A stretch of 64,000 nucleotides of DNA from Egibacter rhizosphaerae. Its GTDB lineage: Bacteria > Actinomycetota > Nitriliruptoria > Euzebyales > Egibacteraceae. The notes under the pieces were generated by a model. It had not been told where the DNA came from. It saw only the letters and a program-made list of their open reading frames with translations, and ran no database searches. Every line of letters begins with the position of its first letter. The stretch's first letter is position 1. The stretch lies in the NCBI RefSeq assembly GCF_004322855.1, contig NZ_CP036402.1, positions 1,798,001-1,862,000 of the forward strand. The letters run 5' to 3'. This document shows, piece after piece, positions 16,693-24,194 of this stretch. A program made the translations under genes and the position numbers.

Positions 16693-17175
16693 TCACGCAC
16701 GCGTTCGGGGGCCGGAGGTCGGATCGGGCGGGCATGTGCAGGCACGACGGGAGACCGGTGCGAGGTCTCGCTCGCGCGTACGAACGGTCCATGCCAAGAG
16801 TGCCGTCGCGGCGGCCGCCCCCACTGCGAGCAGCCCCCACGAGAGCGCCCGCTCGAGGGGTGGGAGCGCGCCGGGCGGATCGACCACGTGGTAGGCAAGG
16901 TGCGGCAGCGCGTGGGCCAGGTAGGCGACGAGGGAGACCAGACGCGCCCACCAGTGCGGCCACGCCGCGGCCACGGCAAGCGCAAGGCCCGTCGCCAGGA
17001 AGCCCGCGCCCGCGTCGACCACGAGATGGTGGTTGAACGGCCCGTCGGGGGCCACCCAAGCGCTTCCGAAACCGGGGAAGTCCGCATAGAAGCTGGCCGG
17101 CGCCGCCAGCGCCCAGACGCCCGTGTACAGCTGGGCCGCGGCCAGGACGGCCAGGCAGAGCCGCGTCAATCGCAT
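16693..17175 (-). CDS. Small four-helix membrane protein
   Basis: A 160-residue protein with four hydrophobic segments (around 5-25, 48-70, 75-95 and 110-130). The loop FYADFPGFGSAWVAPDGPFNHHLVVDAGA is characteristic of an uncharacterised actinobacterial membrane family; no function is known. The ATG at 17175 follows GAGGAGGG, which decides it over an upstream in-frame ATG at 17238. A pair of direct repeats lies about 80-240 bases upstream and may contain its promoter. Confidence 0.65.
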   Translation of the reverse strand: MRLTRLCLAVLAAAQLYTGVWALAAPASFYADFPGFGSAWVAPDGPFNHHLVVDAGAGFLATGLALAVAAAWPHWWARLVSLVAYLAHALPHLAYHVVDPPGALPPLERALSWGLLAVGAAAATALLAWTVRTRERDLAPVSRRACTCPPDPTSGPRTRA

Positions 17176-17257
17176 GTGCTGACCCTCCTCGTTGGGTTCG
17201 TCCCCCTCATGACGAGGACGGCGCTCTCGCTGTGACACGGGCCGCGCTCGGTCGGAC

Positions 17258-17415
17258 GGGCTGCACTCAGGCGTTGACGTCAGTCCTGCGCGAGATCTCG
17301 CGTCGCGGTGACGTAGACCGGCTGACGCAACGGGACGGTGGGCTGCACTCCATCGTTGATGTCAGTCCGGCGCGAGATCTCGCACAACAGTGACGCACAC
17401 CGGCTGACGCAACGG
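17258..17415. repeat. Two ~76-bp direct repeats, each with a GCGAGATCTCGC palindrome
   Basis: Copies begin at 17258 and 17340 (period 82). Both contain GGGCTGCACTC, CGTTGA and TCAGTCC, then GCGCGAGATCTCGC, and end CCGGCTGACGCAACGG. Read on the minus strand the palindrome resembles the two halves of the bipartite motif joined with one spacer base instead of six. The repeats lie between a TetR gene end and the start of the membrane protein. Confidence 0.75.
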
Positions 17416-17452
17416 ACGACGGCTTCGGCCGCGCGATGACCACACGGGGGTC

Positions 17453-18145
17453 TCAGCGCTTCCCCGCGGCCTTGGCCCCACCGTCCTCCCGCTGGAGGTG
17501 GTCCCCACCCTCCCGCGGGGATGGCCCACCGGCCCGTTGGGCGAGGATCCACTCGTGCAGCCCACCGAGGCCCGGGAGCTGGTAGCTCCAGAAGCCCTGG
17601 ACCGCCCGGCGCACCTGCACCGGATTCTCGACCTCGGACAGCAGAGCCACGATCGCGCGGCGGGTGTTGTCGAAGACGACCTCCAGCAGCTGTCGCTCCA
17701 GTGGGCCCGGTTCGGCCCCATCCGCCCGCAGGCGATCGATCGCGAGGCCCACGAGCCGCTCGACGAACCGCTCCCCGTACCCCTCGAACCGCGTCCCGCC
17801 GGCACGATCCAGCAGGATCACGACCTCGAGGCGGTGGGCGATCCAGAAGGCCAGCAACTGCTCAGCTTCCGGGCCGGGCGTCCCCCCCTCATCCGTCGGC
17901 AGCAACAGGGCACTCACACGCTGCTCGATCAGCGCATCGTGCTGTCGTGCGACCTCCTCGGGGACCACCGTCTCGAAGAGCTCGCGCTTGCCGTCGGGGT
18001 AGTAGCGGTAGAGGTTGGCGGGTGCCATGTCCGCCGCGGCGGCGATCGACGCCATCGACGTGTGTCCGAAACCGGTGGAGGCGAAGCACCGCAGCGCAGC
18101 GCTCTGGATGCGCGCGTCGACCTCGGGTTTGCGGACCTGCGGCAT
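17453..18145 (-). CDS. TetR-family regulator
   Basis: A 230-residue repressor-type protein. The N-terminal helix-turn-helix is clear: AALRCFASTGFGHTSMASIAAAADMAPANLYRYYPDGKRELF (about residues 17-58). The C-terminal ligand domain is helical and poorly conserved, and the last 20 residues are charged and probably disordered. Its ATG overlaps the amidase stop (TGATG, one shared base), so it is the second gene of an amidase operon. It is the obvious candidate to bind the AT-rich palindrome upstream of the amidase and so control its own operon. Confidence 0.87.
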   Translation of the reverse strand: MPQVRKPEVDARIQSAALRCFASTGFGHTSMASIAAAADMAPANLYRYYPDGKRELFETVVPEEVARQHDALIEQRVSALLLPTDEGGTPGPEAEQLLAFWIAHRLEVVILLDRAGGTRFEGYGERFVERLVGLAIDRLRADGAEPGPLERQLLEVVFDNTRRAIVALLSEVENPVQVRRAVQGFWSYQLPGLGGLHEWILAQRAGGPSPREGGDHLQREDGGAKAAGKR

Positions 18146-19572
18146 CAGCGGTCACCCGACCCGTTGGCCGGCCGACGGTCACGCCACGGCCGGGCCGTCT
18201 CCAGCTGGTACGCCAGTCGCAACAGCAGCGCATCGTCGCCGGGCCGAGCCGCGACGTGGACGCCGATCGGCAGGCCGTCCGGCGACCAGGACAAGGGCAC
18301 CGACATGGCCGGGCAGCCCGCGATGTTGTGAATCGGGGTGTAGCCCACCGCCCGTTCGGTCCGCGCGACCAGGGTCTCGTAGGGCAATGTCGGCGCCAGG
18401 TAGCCCACCGGCCACGGGGGGATCGCCATCGTCGGCGTCACGACGACGTCGGCGTCGTCGAAGACCGAGCGGTACGCCGAGCCCGCCTCGCCGAGCACTC
18501 GGTCCGCCCAGTCCGAGGCGTCGGCCGGCAGACCCCGGTACCGGTCGAGCAGCTCCAGCGTGAAGGGCTCGAGCTCGTCGGAGCCGACCTCGCGTCCCAG
18601 CATCGGCGCCATCATCGTCGCGACCTGGTCGACCGACTGGCCGGCCAGGGTGAAGAACGCGTCGCTCGCCGCGCGACCGTCGATCGCCGGCGGCGTGGTC
18701 TCCTCCACCCGGTGCCCGAGCGCGACCAGCAGCGCGATGGCCGAATCCAGCGCCTCGGCCACCTCCCGAGCAGGCTGGTGGCCGCCGAGCGTGACGCGCC
18801 AGGTGGCCACGCGCAGGGACCGATCGAGCGCCGCGTCCACGAAGCCGATCGGATCGTACGGTGCGGTCTCGTCGGTGCGCTCGGTCAGCGCGAGGAGCAT
18901 GGCGCTGTCGCGCACCGACCGGCTGACGGCGTGTTCCACGACGAGGCGTCCGAGCCCCCCAGCCGCCGGCATCGCCGGCTGGCAGCGCCCGTTGCTCGGC
19001 ATGAACCCGAACACGCCACACGCCGAGGCCGGGACACGGATCGATCCGCCGCCGTCGGAGGCGTGGGCGAGCGGCAGGAGCCCGGCGGCCACGGCCGCGG
19101 CCGCTCCGCCGGACGACCCCGCTGCCGAGACGCCCTCCTTCCACGGGTTTGCCGTGACCCCTTCGAGCAGCGTCTCGGTGCTGCCGAGCAGCGCCAACTC
19201 CGAGGTCGCGGTCTTGCCGAGGGTGACCAGACCGGCTTCGTCGACGGCGCGGCTGTGGGGCGTGTGCTCGTGTCCCCGGTTCGCGGCGAACAGGCGGGAG
19301 CCCATCGCCCAGCGCATCCCCGGGTAGCTCGCGATGTCCTTGACCGCGAACGGCACCCCGTCCAGCGGTCCCTCGCGCTGGCCCTCGGTCCCGCCCAGGG
19401 CTGCCTCGGGATCGATGTCGACGAAGGCGGCCAGATCAGGGTTCGCCGCTTCGATACGCGATGCGAACGTGCGCGTCACCTCCGCGCGGTCGAGTTCACC
19501 GCGCCGAACCAGATCGGCGATGGCGAGCGCGTCCAGGCGGCGGAGGTCGTCGGGTGTCAGTGAAGTGGGCAT
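18145..19572 (-). CDS. Amidase-signature family hydrolase
   Basis: A 475-residue serine amidase. The Ser-cisSer-Lys triad is visible: Lys78 in PFAVKDIA, the cis-Ser at 153 in AGSSGGAAAAVAAG, and Ser177 in DGGGSIRVPASACG. The family hydrolyses amides including indoleacetamide, nylon oligomers and nitrile-derived amides; the substrate is not evident and no nitrilase is adjacent. The ATG at 19572 follows GAGGA. A TetR operator lies 20 bases upstream and the TetR gene follows directly, suggesting induction by substrate or product. Confidence 0.86.
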   Translation of the reverse strand: MPTSLTPDDLRRLDALAIADLVRRGELDRAEVTRTFASRIEAANPDLAAFVDIDPEAALGGTEGQREGPLDGVPFAVKDIASYPGMRWAMGSRLFAANRGHEHTPHSRAVDEAGLVTLGKTATSELALLGSTETLLEGVTANPWKEGVSAAGSSGGAAAAVAAGLLPLAHASDGGGSIRVPASACGVFGFMPSNGRCQPAMPAAGGLGRLVVEHAVSRSVRDSAMLLALTERTDETAPYDPIGFVDAALDRSLRVATWRVTLGGHQPAREVAEALDSAIALLVALGHRVEETTPPAIDGRAASDAFFTLAGQSVDQVATMMAPMLGREVGSDELEPFTLELLDRYRGLPADASDWADRVLGEAGSAYRSVFDDADVVVTPTMAIPPWPVGYLAPTLPYETLVARTERAVGYTPIHNIAGCPAMSVPLSWSPDGLPIGVHVAARPGDDALLLRLAYQLETARPWRDRRPANGSGDR

Positions 19573-19592
19573 CGCGGGTCCTCGCTCTCGAC

Positions 19593-19619
19593 GAATAGTG
19601 AATAGAGTGTTCACTATTC
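19593..19619 (-). promoter_or_regulatory. TetR-type operator of the amidase-TetR operon
   Basis: GAATAGTGAA (19593-19602) and TTCACTATTC (19610-19619) are perfect inverted repeats with a seven-base centre. The AT-rich block stands out in GC-rich DNA, lies just before the amidase start, and contains plausible -10 sequence. Confidence 0.72.
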
Positions 19620-19741
19620 TCTGGTGCCCGGCAACCCCGGCTGAGCACGACGACGACGTGGCGGTGCTCTCGGCTCGAGCAGCACGGCGACCCGCCTCGG
19701 GGTAGCCTGCACGGACCCGACGCGAGCGAACGGAGGGCGCG

Positions 19742-19876
19742 ATGGCGGCGATCATGACGGTGCGGTTCCGTGGGCGGGCGCAAGCGGCACACCAGCCGGG
19801 ACGCACGTCGACGCACCCACGGCCAGAGCTTTCTCGTTCGGCAGTCGGTCGTCCGGGAGTTCCTCGCTCGGGCTGA
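19742..19876 (+). other. Overlapping upstream ORF, possible leader peptide for the Erm-like gene
   Basis: A 44-codon frame starting ATG at 19742 has the only strong ribosome site here (GGAGGGCGCG before the ATG). It overlaps the first 107 bases of the methyltransferase gene in another frame. TAGCCT near 19702 could be the -10. Erm genes are often controlled by translated leaders, so this is worth noting; it could also be chance. Confidence 0.35.
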
Positions 19877-20429
19877 GCTCGCGCCCGGCGAGCGGGTCGT
19901 CGAGTTCGGCGCCGGGACAGGCGCGCTGACGGTCCCGCTCGCGACCACTGGTGCCCGGGTCATCGCTGTCGAACGGGACCCGGCGTGGGCACGGCAACTC
20001 CGCGAGCGCGTTCGGGCGGAAGGCCTCCACGATCGGGTCGAGGTCGTCCGTGCGGATCTGCGCGCGTACGCGTTGCCGCGGTCTCCCTACCGGGTGGTGA
20101 GCAGCCCGCCGTTCGCGTTGACCACCGACCTGATGCGCCGGCTGTGCGACGACCCCGACCGCGGACCGGAACGCGCCGACCTGCTGGTCCAGCACGAGGT
20201 GGCGGTCAAGCGCGCCGCCGAGCCGCCCGCCACGCTGCAGTCGTCGGCCTGGGCCCCCTGGTGGACCTTCGAGCTCGGCCCCGTCGTCCCCCGGCAGGCC
20301 TTCCGCCCCGTGCCGCGCGTCGACGGGGCCTGGCTGACCGTGCGCAAGCGCGAGCCCCCGGTGCTGCCCACCCGGTTGGCACCCGGCTTTCGCGAAGTCT
20401 TGCGTCCCGCGTGGGAGACCGGGCGTTGA
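19770..20429 (+). CDS. Erm/KsgA-type rRNA adenine N-methyltransferase
   Basis: A 219-residue SAM methyltransferase resembling 23S rRNA A2058 methylases that give macrolide-lincosamide-streptogramin resistance. It opens with a basic tail and HGQSFLVRQSVVREFL, then motif I VVEFGAGTGALT (about 43-54), and motif IV SSPPFALTTDLMRRL near 110. The usual motif IV Asn is Ser here. It is shorter than typical Erm (about 250-290 residues), mostly at the C-terminus, and could be a weak or specialised methylase. An in-frame stop at 19755 limits the start to GTG 19770, which lacks its own SD. Confidence 0.75.
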   Translation: MGGRKRHTSRDARRRTHGQSFLVRQSVVREFLARAELAPGERVVEFGAGTGALTVPLATTGARVIAVERDPAWARQLRERVRAEGLHDRVEVVRADLRAYALPRSPYRVVSSPPFALTTDLMRRLCDDPDRGPERADLLVQHEVAVKRAAEPPATLQSSAWAPWWTFELGPVVPRQAFRPVPRVDGAWLTVRKREPPVLPTRLAPGFREVLRPAWETGR

Positions 20430-20531
20430 GCCATCACGCGACCGGGTCCTCCAGCTCCACGTGATGGTCGTGCCTCCAGGGCCAGCGAGCGATCGGTCAC
20501 CATCCAGCGAGGGCGTCGCGGGAGGAGGGAA

Positions 20532-20945
20532 TCACCGACGGCCCGGCGCGCGAAGGAGCTCGAGCGCGGCCCGCTGACGCCGGATCGACTCGATGACGTC
20601 GAGCAACCTTGACGCGGGACGGTCGCGGCGGCGTCGGACCGCGACCAGCCTCGTGGGCACGTGACCCGGATTGCGCACCGCCCGCAGCGGCAGCCACCCG
20701 AGCACCAGCAGGTCGTCGGCCCGGAACGTCCTCCGGCCGCCGGCTTCGCAGTCCACCTCGAGGCGCCCCCGCTCGACCACCACGAGCGACCCTCCCCAGT
20801 CGGCGGCCTCCGTTGGCTGCTCGGCCCCGGGCCCGAGAACGACCCACCACCGCTCGAACATCCCCGGCAGGTCGACACGTGTGACCAGCCCGACCACGTC
20901 GACGAGGTCGGCGTCGTCGTGCCCTGTCGTCGGGGGATCATCCAT
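20532..20945 (-). CDS. Cupin-like protein of unknown function
   Basis: A 137-residue soluble protein. The middle (GGSLVVVERGRLEVDCEAGGRRTFRADDLLVLGWLPLRAVRNPG) reads like one cupin barrel with a turn at ERGRLEV and a GD-type turn, but the metal-binding His residues are absent. The last 30 residues are basic. I cannot assign a role. It is preceded by an ATG at 20945 and has no clear operon partner; the downstream minus-strand neighbour is the glyoxalase-like gene at 20977, which lies upstream in transcription. Confidence 0.5.
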   Translation of the reverse strand: MDDPPTTGHDDADLVDVVGLVTRVDLPGMFERWWVVLGPGAEQPTEAADWGGSLVVVERGRLEVDCEAGGRRTFRADDLLVLGWLPLRAVRNPGHVPTRLVAVRRRRDRPASRLLDVIESIRRQRAALELLRAPGRR

Positions 20946-20976
20946 CGTTCACGCCCAGTCCGGGAACACGGGACCC

Positions 20977-21363
20977 TCAGCCCTGCGCCATGCCCGCCCG
21001 GTGCGCCTCGGACAGCTGGATGATCTGCACGTAGTTGCCATCCGGGTCGATGGCCGTCGCGAAGAGGCTGCCCTCGCGATCCTCGAGCGCGGCCAGCCAC
21101 TGCACCCCCGCGTCCTCCATGCGGGCGACGATCGCGCGAGCGTCGGCGACGTCGAAGTTGAGGATGATGCGACCCGGGTCGACCGTGGGGCCCGCCACGT
21201 CGTCGCGGCGGTCGATCAGCACGTGCACGTCGCCGAAGCGCAGGATGCGGTACCCGTCGACGCGCGAGTCCTCGGCGGGGTCGAGCGTGCCCGCGTACCA
21301 GTCGCCGAGCCGATCGGGTTCGGGGCTGGCGAGCAGGAGGCTGTCGAGGGCGGGGCGGGTCAT
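20977..21363 (-). CDS. VOC/glyoxalase-like protein
   Basis: A 128-residue single VOC domain. It starts SLLLASPEPDRLGDWYAGTLDP and ends FATAIDPDGNYVQIIQLSEAH, the normal first and last strands. The core GRIILNFDVADARAIVARMEDAGVQW is typical. A role in small-molecule binding or isomerisation is likely, but the ligand is unknown. The ATG at 21363 is 111 bases from the divergent DUF2277 gene. It may be cotranscribed with the cupin-like gene 31 bases downstream. Confidence 0.76.
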   Translation of the reverse strand: MTRPALDSLLLASPEPDRLGDWYAGTLDPAEDSRVDGYRILRFGDVHVLIDRRDDVAGPTVDPGRIILNFDVADARAIVARMEDAGVQWLAALEDREGSLFATAIDPDGNYVQIIQLSEAHRAGMAQG

Positions 21364-21462
21364 GATCGTCTCCTTGGCCGGTCGCCCCCCACTGGGGCGC
21401 TACTGGTGCAGACCCCGTTCGCGCCGCCGACTCATCGGTCGTGCGGACGCGCGTCGAGCGGC

Positions 21463-21468
21463 TATCTT
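21463..21468 (+). promoter_or_regulatory. -10 element of a leaderless promoter
   Basis: TATCTT is followed by six bases and the ATG at 21475, the same geometry as at 1419-1431. No ribosome site is present. Confidence 0.55.
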
Positions 21469-21474
21469 CAGTGC

Positions 21475-21732
21475 ATGTGCCGCAACATCCAGCAGCTACG
21501 AGGCGCGGATCCGCCGGCCACCGACGCGGAGGTGCGCGACGCCGCGCTGCAGTACGTCCGCAAGGTCAGCGGTTACCGCTCGCCGTCCTCGGCCAACCAG
21601 GAGGCCTTCGACACCGCGGTCGACGAGGTCGCGGCAGCCACGCGAAGACTCCTCGACGGCCTGGTCGTCACCCAGAACTCGCGGCCGGCTACGCCGGTCC
21701 AGCGTGGGATCCGTGAGGCGCGTCAGGGCTGA
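21475..21732 (+). CDS. DUF2277 family protein
   Basis: An 85-residue protein that begins MCRNIQQLRGADPPATDAEVRDAALQYVRKVSG, which is the hallmark of DUF2277: an invariant MCRNI start, then two helices. The function of this family is unknown; it is widespread in Actinobacteria and often monocistronic. The Cys at position 2 is a conserved feature. The start is supported both by the family N-terminus and by the leaderless promoter. Confidence 0.88.
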   Translation: MCRNIQQLRGADPPATDAEVRDAALQYVRKVSGYRSPSSANQEAFDTAVDEVAAATRRLLDGLVVTQNSRPATPVQRGIREARQG

Positions 21733-22392
21733 GCCACCGTGACGCCGGACCGTCGGTCACGAGCGCGCGCTCGGGCTCGCCACCGACGCCTTGACCGGCC
21801 AGCGCGCGCCAACCGGTGAGGGCGGGGCGCCCACCGATCAGAGCGGGCGCCGACCGATGAGCCGCGCGCACCTGCATCGTCTCCTCTTGCCAGTCGACTC
21901 GGCCATTGGTGACGGAGGCGACACGGCGGTGGGGCTGCCGGCAGTGAGGGACGACTGGGGCGGCTCCGCGGACCGGAACTGACCCCGACGTGCCTAGTCT
22001 GCGTGCACCGAGCACCGCACGACCCATCACACACCCGGCCCCGGCGAGGAGCGACATGGAACCGCCACCGAACCCGCACCCGGGCTCTACGCTCGACGAC
22101 CCGAGCCCGCCGCCCCCGCATGGCCCCGGCCTCCGCTCGGGCGAACCCCGGCAGAGGCCGGTGCGGCTGCCCGCGGCGCGCCGAACCGCGGCCCGAGTGC
22201 TGCGGCGTCTCGCCCGGCGTATCGCCCCCGGACCGGCCCAGCCCACCGATGGCGGGTGCGGCAAGCCGGCGTGATCGATCGCGCCACGCGCCGCCAACGC
22301 CATCAGGCCGCGCACGCCGCGCGCCGCCAACGCCATCACGCCGACCACACCCCAGCGGCGGATGGGTCACACCGACCACGGACGGAAAGGGG
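21733..22392. other. 660-base stretch with little convincing coding capacity
   Basis: Both strands are open in several frames because of extreme GC content, but none gives a recognisable protein. A TAGTCT near 21996 and the small ORF at 22056-22274 are the best coding signals. GCGCCGCCAACGCCATCA occurs twice, at 22288 and 22321 (33-base period). The last bases hold the ribosome site (GGAAAGGGG) of the cupin gene. Confidence 0.5.
22056..22274 (+). CDS. Possible small proline- and arginine-rich protein
   Basis: A 72-residue frame starting with ATG at 22056, preceded by GAGGAG at a good distance and by a possible -10 (TAGTCT) about 60 bases upstream. The N-terminal half is Pro-rich (EPPPNPHP, PSPPPPHGPG). 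The C-terminal half is strongly basic and might form a helix (TAARVLRRLARRIAPG). No known family is recognised. GC-rich DNA gives such ORFs by chance, so this is tentative. Confidence 0.3.
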   Translation: MEPPPNPHPGSTLDDPSPPPPHGPGLRSGEPRQRPVRLPAARRTAARVLRRLARRIAPGPAQPTDGGCGKPA

Positions 22393-22761
22393 ATGCCGAT
22401 GGAGGAGCCTCGGTCGCTCGAGGAGTGCTTCGCGTCCTTCGACGAGCGGTGGCAACCGCGGATCGTCACCCGGGTGAACGACTACGACGTCAAGATCGCC
22501 CATGTCGAGGGCGAGTACGTCGAGCACGTGCACGACGACACCGACGAGTACTTCCACGTCCTCGCCGGGGAGCTCACGCTGACGCTGCCGGGGGAGGGCC
22601 GCTCGGTCGTCATCGCTGCCGGTGAGGTGTTCACCGTGCCACGCGGTGTGTCACATCAGCCTTCGGCGGCACCTGGGACGCGGATCCTGATGTTCGAGCC
22701 GCGCGGAACCCTCAACGACGGCGATCTTGGGGGCGGCACCGCGGGCGAGGCCGTGTCCTGA
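22393..22761 (+). CDS. Cupin-2 domain protein
   Basis: A 122-residue single-domain cupin. The first metal motif is HVHDDTDEYFHVLAGELTLTLPG (about residues 40-62), and GEVFTVPRGVSHQPSAAPGT gives the second His. Such small cupins bind a metal and act as isomerases, oxygenases or sensors; the substrate is unknown. It opens with MEEPRSLEECFASFDERWQPRIV, an N-terminal tail common to a mannose-isomerase-like cupin subgroup. The ATG at 22393 follows GGAAAGGGG. A strong hairpin follows 17 bases after its stop. Confidence 0.8.
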   Translation: MPMEEPRSLEECFASFDERWQPRIVTRVNDYDVKIAHVEGEYVEHVHDDTDEYFHVLAGELTLTLPGEGRSVVIAAGEVFTVPRGVSHQPSAAPGTRILMFEPRGTLNDGDLGGGTAGEAVS

Positions 22762-22778
22762 CGCTCGCGCCATCCCGC

Positions 22779-22820
22779 CTGGGCGGGCTCGTGTGCACAC
22801 GTGCACACGAGCCCGCCCAG
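22779..22820. terminator. Bidirectional terminator: perfect 20-bp inverted repeat
   Basis: Arms 22779-22798 and 22801-22820 are exact reverse complements separated by two bases. It stands between the convergent cupin and isocitrate-lyase-like genes, the expected place for a shared terminator. There is no T-tract. Confidence 0.72.
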
Positions 22821-22861
22821 ATCCAGGTCGCACCCGTGACCGGGCCCGCGCGCGGGCGCCG

Positions 22862-23623
22862 TCACGGTTCGGTGGTCGCCCGCTCCGGCGGGCCCTGGCC
22901 GGCTGACAGCTCCCCGGCCACCGAGCAAGCCGCGTCGTAGGCGATCCTCGCGAGGCGCCCACCGGTGCTGGCCCGCCGCACGCCGAGCCCGGCGAGCTCG
23001 GCTGGATCGGGGCCGTCCGGCAACAGGAGCACGTTGACGGGAGCTCTGGTCGCGGTGACGACGGTGCGGATCCGCTCCGGGTCGGTCAGCCCCGGGGCAT
23101 AGGCGACGTCCGCTCCCGCGCGGCGGTAGGTGTCGAGGCGATGCACTGTGTCATCGAAGTCGTCGATCCCGTACAGGTGGTTCTCCGCCCGCGCCGTCAG
23201 GACGAGCCCGTGCGCACGAGCGGTCGTCGCTGCGGCCTCCACCCGTTCGGCGGCCGGTTCCAACGGGTCGATCGCCCCGGTCGCGGGGTCGTAGTCCTCG
23301 ATCGACAGCCCCGCGACCCCTGCGGCGGCCAGGGTCGCCACGTTGGCCGCCACTCCGGCGGCCGTGGTCGCGAACAACCGCTCGGAGTCCACGCTCACCG
23401 GAACGTCGACCGCCGCGACGAGACTCGCGGCGTGCGCACACAGCTCGTCGAATCCGACCTGCTGATCGTCGCGGCCGAGGGACATCGCGTGGCCCGAGCT
23501 GGTCGTTGCGAGGGCCGGAAAGCCCATGGCCGCGAAACGGACGGCACTGCCCACGTCCCAAGCATTGGGCATGATGAAGAAATCGCCGGAATGCAGATCG
23601 TGGAACCGTTGGCGTGCGGGCAC
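22862..23623 (-). CDS. Isocitrate lyase/PEP mutase family protein
   Basis: A 253-residue (beta/alpha)8 enzyme of the superfamily that breaks or rearranges C-C or C-P bonds of 2-oxo acids. It has IMPNAWDVGSAVRFAAMGFPALATTSSG at the start, VSVDSER where the metal-binding Asp sits, GVAGLSIEDYDPATG (the EDY stretch) and LTARAENHLYG. The Lys-Lys-Cys loop of true isocitrate lyase is absent, so it is more like the oxaloacetate hydrolase/carboxy-PEP mutase group. The substrate is unknown. The GTG at 23623 follows GAGGAG. Confidence 0.82.
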   Translation of the reverse strand: MPARQRFHDLHSGDFFIMPNAWDVGSAVRFAAMGFPALATTSSGHAMSLGRDDQQVGFDELCAHAASLVAAVDVPVSVDSERLFATTAAGVAANVATLAAAGVAGLSIEDYDPATGAIDPLEPAAERVEAAATTARAHGLVLTARAENHLYGIDDFDDTVHRLDTYRRAGADVAYAPGLTDPERIRTVVTATRAPVNVLLLPDGPDPAELAGLGVRRASTGGRLARIAYDAACSVAGELSAGQGPPERATTEP

Positions 23624-23741
23624 GGCGTCGTCTCCTCAGCGGGTTCGATGGGAGATCATCGCACACGAAACCTGCCTCATCCCGGCTGAGCGTGGACCGA
23701 CACCGAGCGTGGGCGGCTGACCGAGGGGCGCTCGGCGAGGC

Positions 23742-23981
23742 CTAGGTAGGCCGCCTCGCATCCGGCGACGCAGGGTCGACCGTCGGCGCGTCGAGTCGAG
23801 CGGCCAGGCGCTCGAGGCCGGCCGCGACCCGCGCCCGCGCCATGGCCACGCGGGTGGGACGAGCGCCGGCGGAGTACCGCGCCCGCTGCCGCGCTCGGGA
23901 CACCTGCCGCTCCCGCTCGGCGATTCGGCGCAACTCGCGCGCGCGGTACTCCATCAGGTCGTAAGTGTCGATGGGTCCCAC
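23742..23981 (-). CDS. Small basic helical protein of unknown function
   Basis: A 79-residue protein with almost continuous Arg/Glu helix: GPIDTYDLMEYRARELRRIAERERQVSRARQRAR. The TYDLMEYRARELRR start resembles a group of tiny hypothetical actinobacterial proteins with no assigned role. The GTG at 23981 was chosen because it has GGAAAGG seven bases upstream; a longer frame upstream is low in coding character. Nucleic-acid binding is possible from its charge, but this is inference. Confidence 0.45.
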   Translation of the reverse strand: MGPIDTYDLMEYRARELRRIAERERQVSRARQRARYSAGARPTRVAMARARVAAGLERLAARLDAPTVDPASPDARRPT

Positions 23982-24194
23982 GGGGTTGCCTTTCCTCCCT
24001 GGCCGGAGTGCGACGGTACGGGCGGACCCGGACCGATCCGGTCCGGGGTTCGCAGAGAGGCAGGAGGGGCGACCCGTCGCGCAACTCGCCTCGCTACCCA
24101 TGAGACGACAGGTGGGGTCCGCGGTCATCGCCGGACGTGCCGGGCTCAGGCCATCGCACGCCGCGCCGACGAGGTCGGGCGCGGTCGAGACCGG

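Noticed and set aside
21689-22348. 219-codon minus-strand frame covering the gap before the cupin gene
   Set aside because: It is low-complexity Arg/Gly/Ala sequence with no ribosome site or domain, as expected from random GC-rich DNA.
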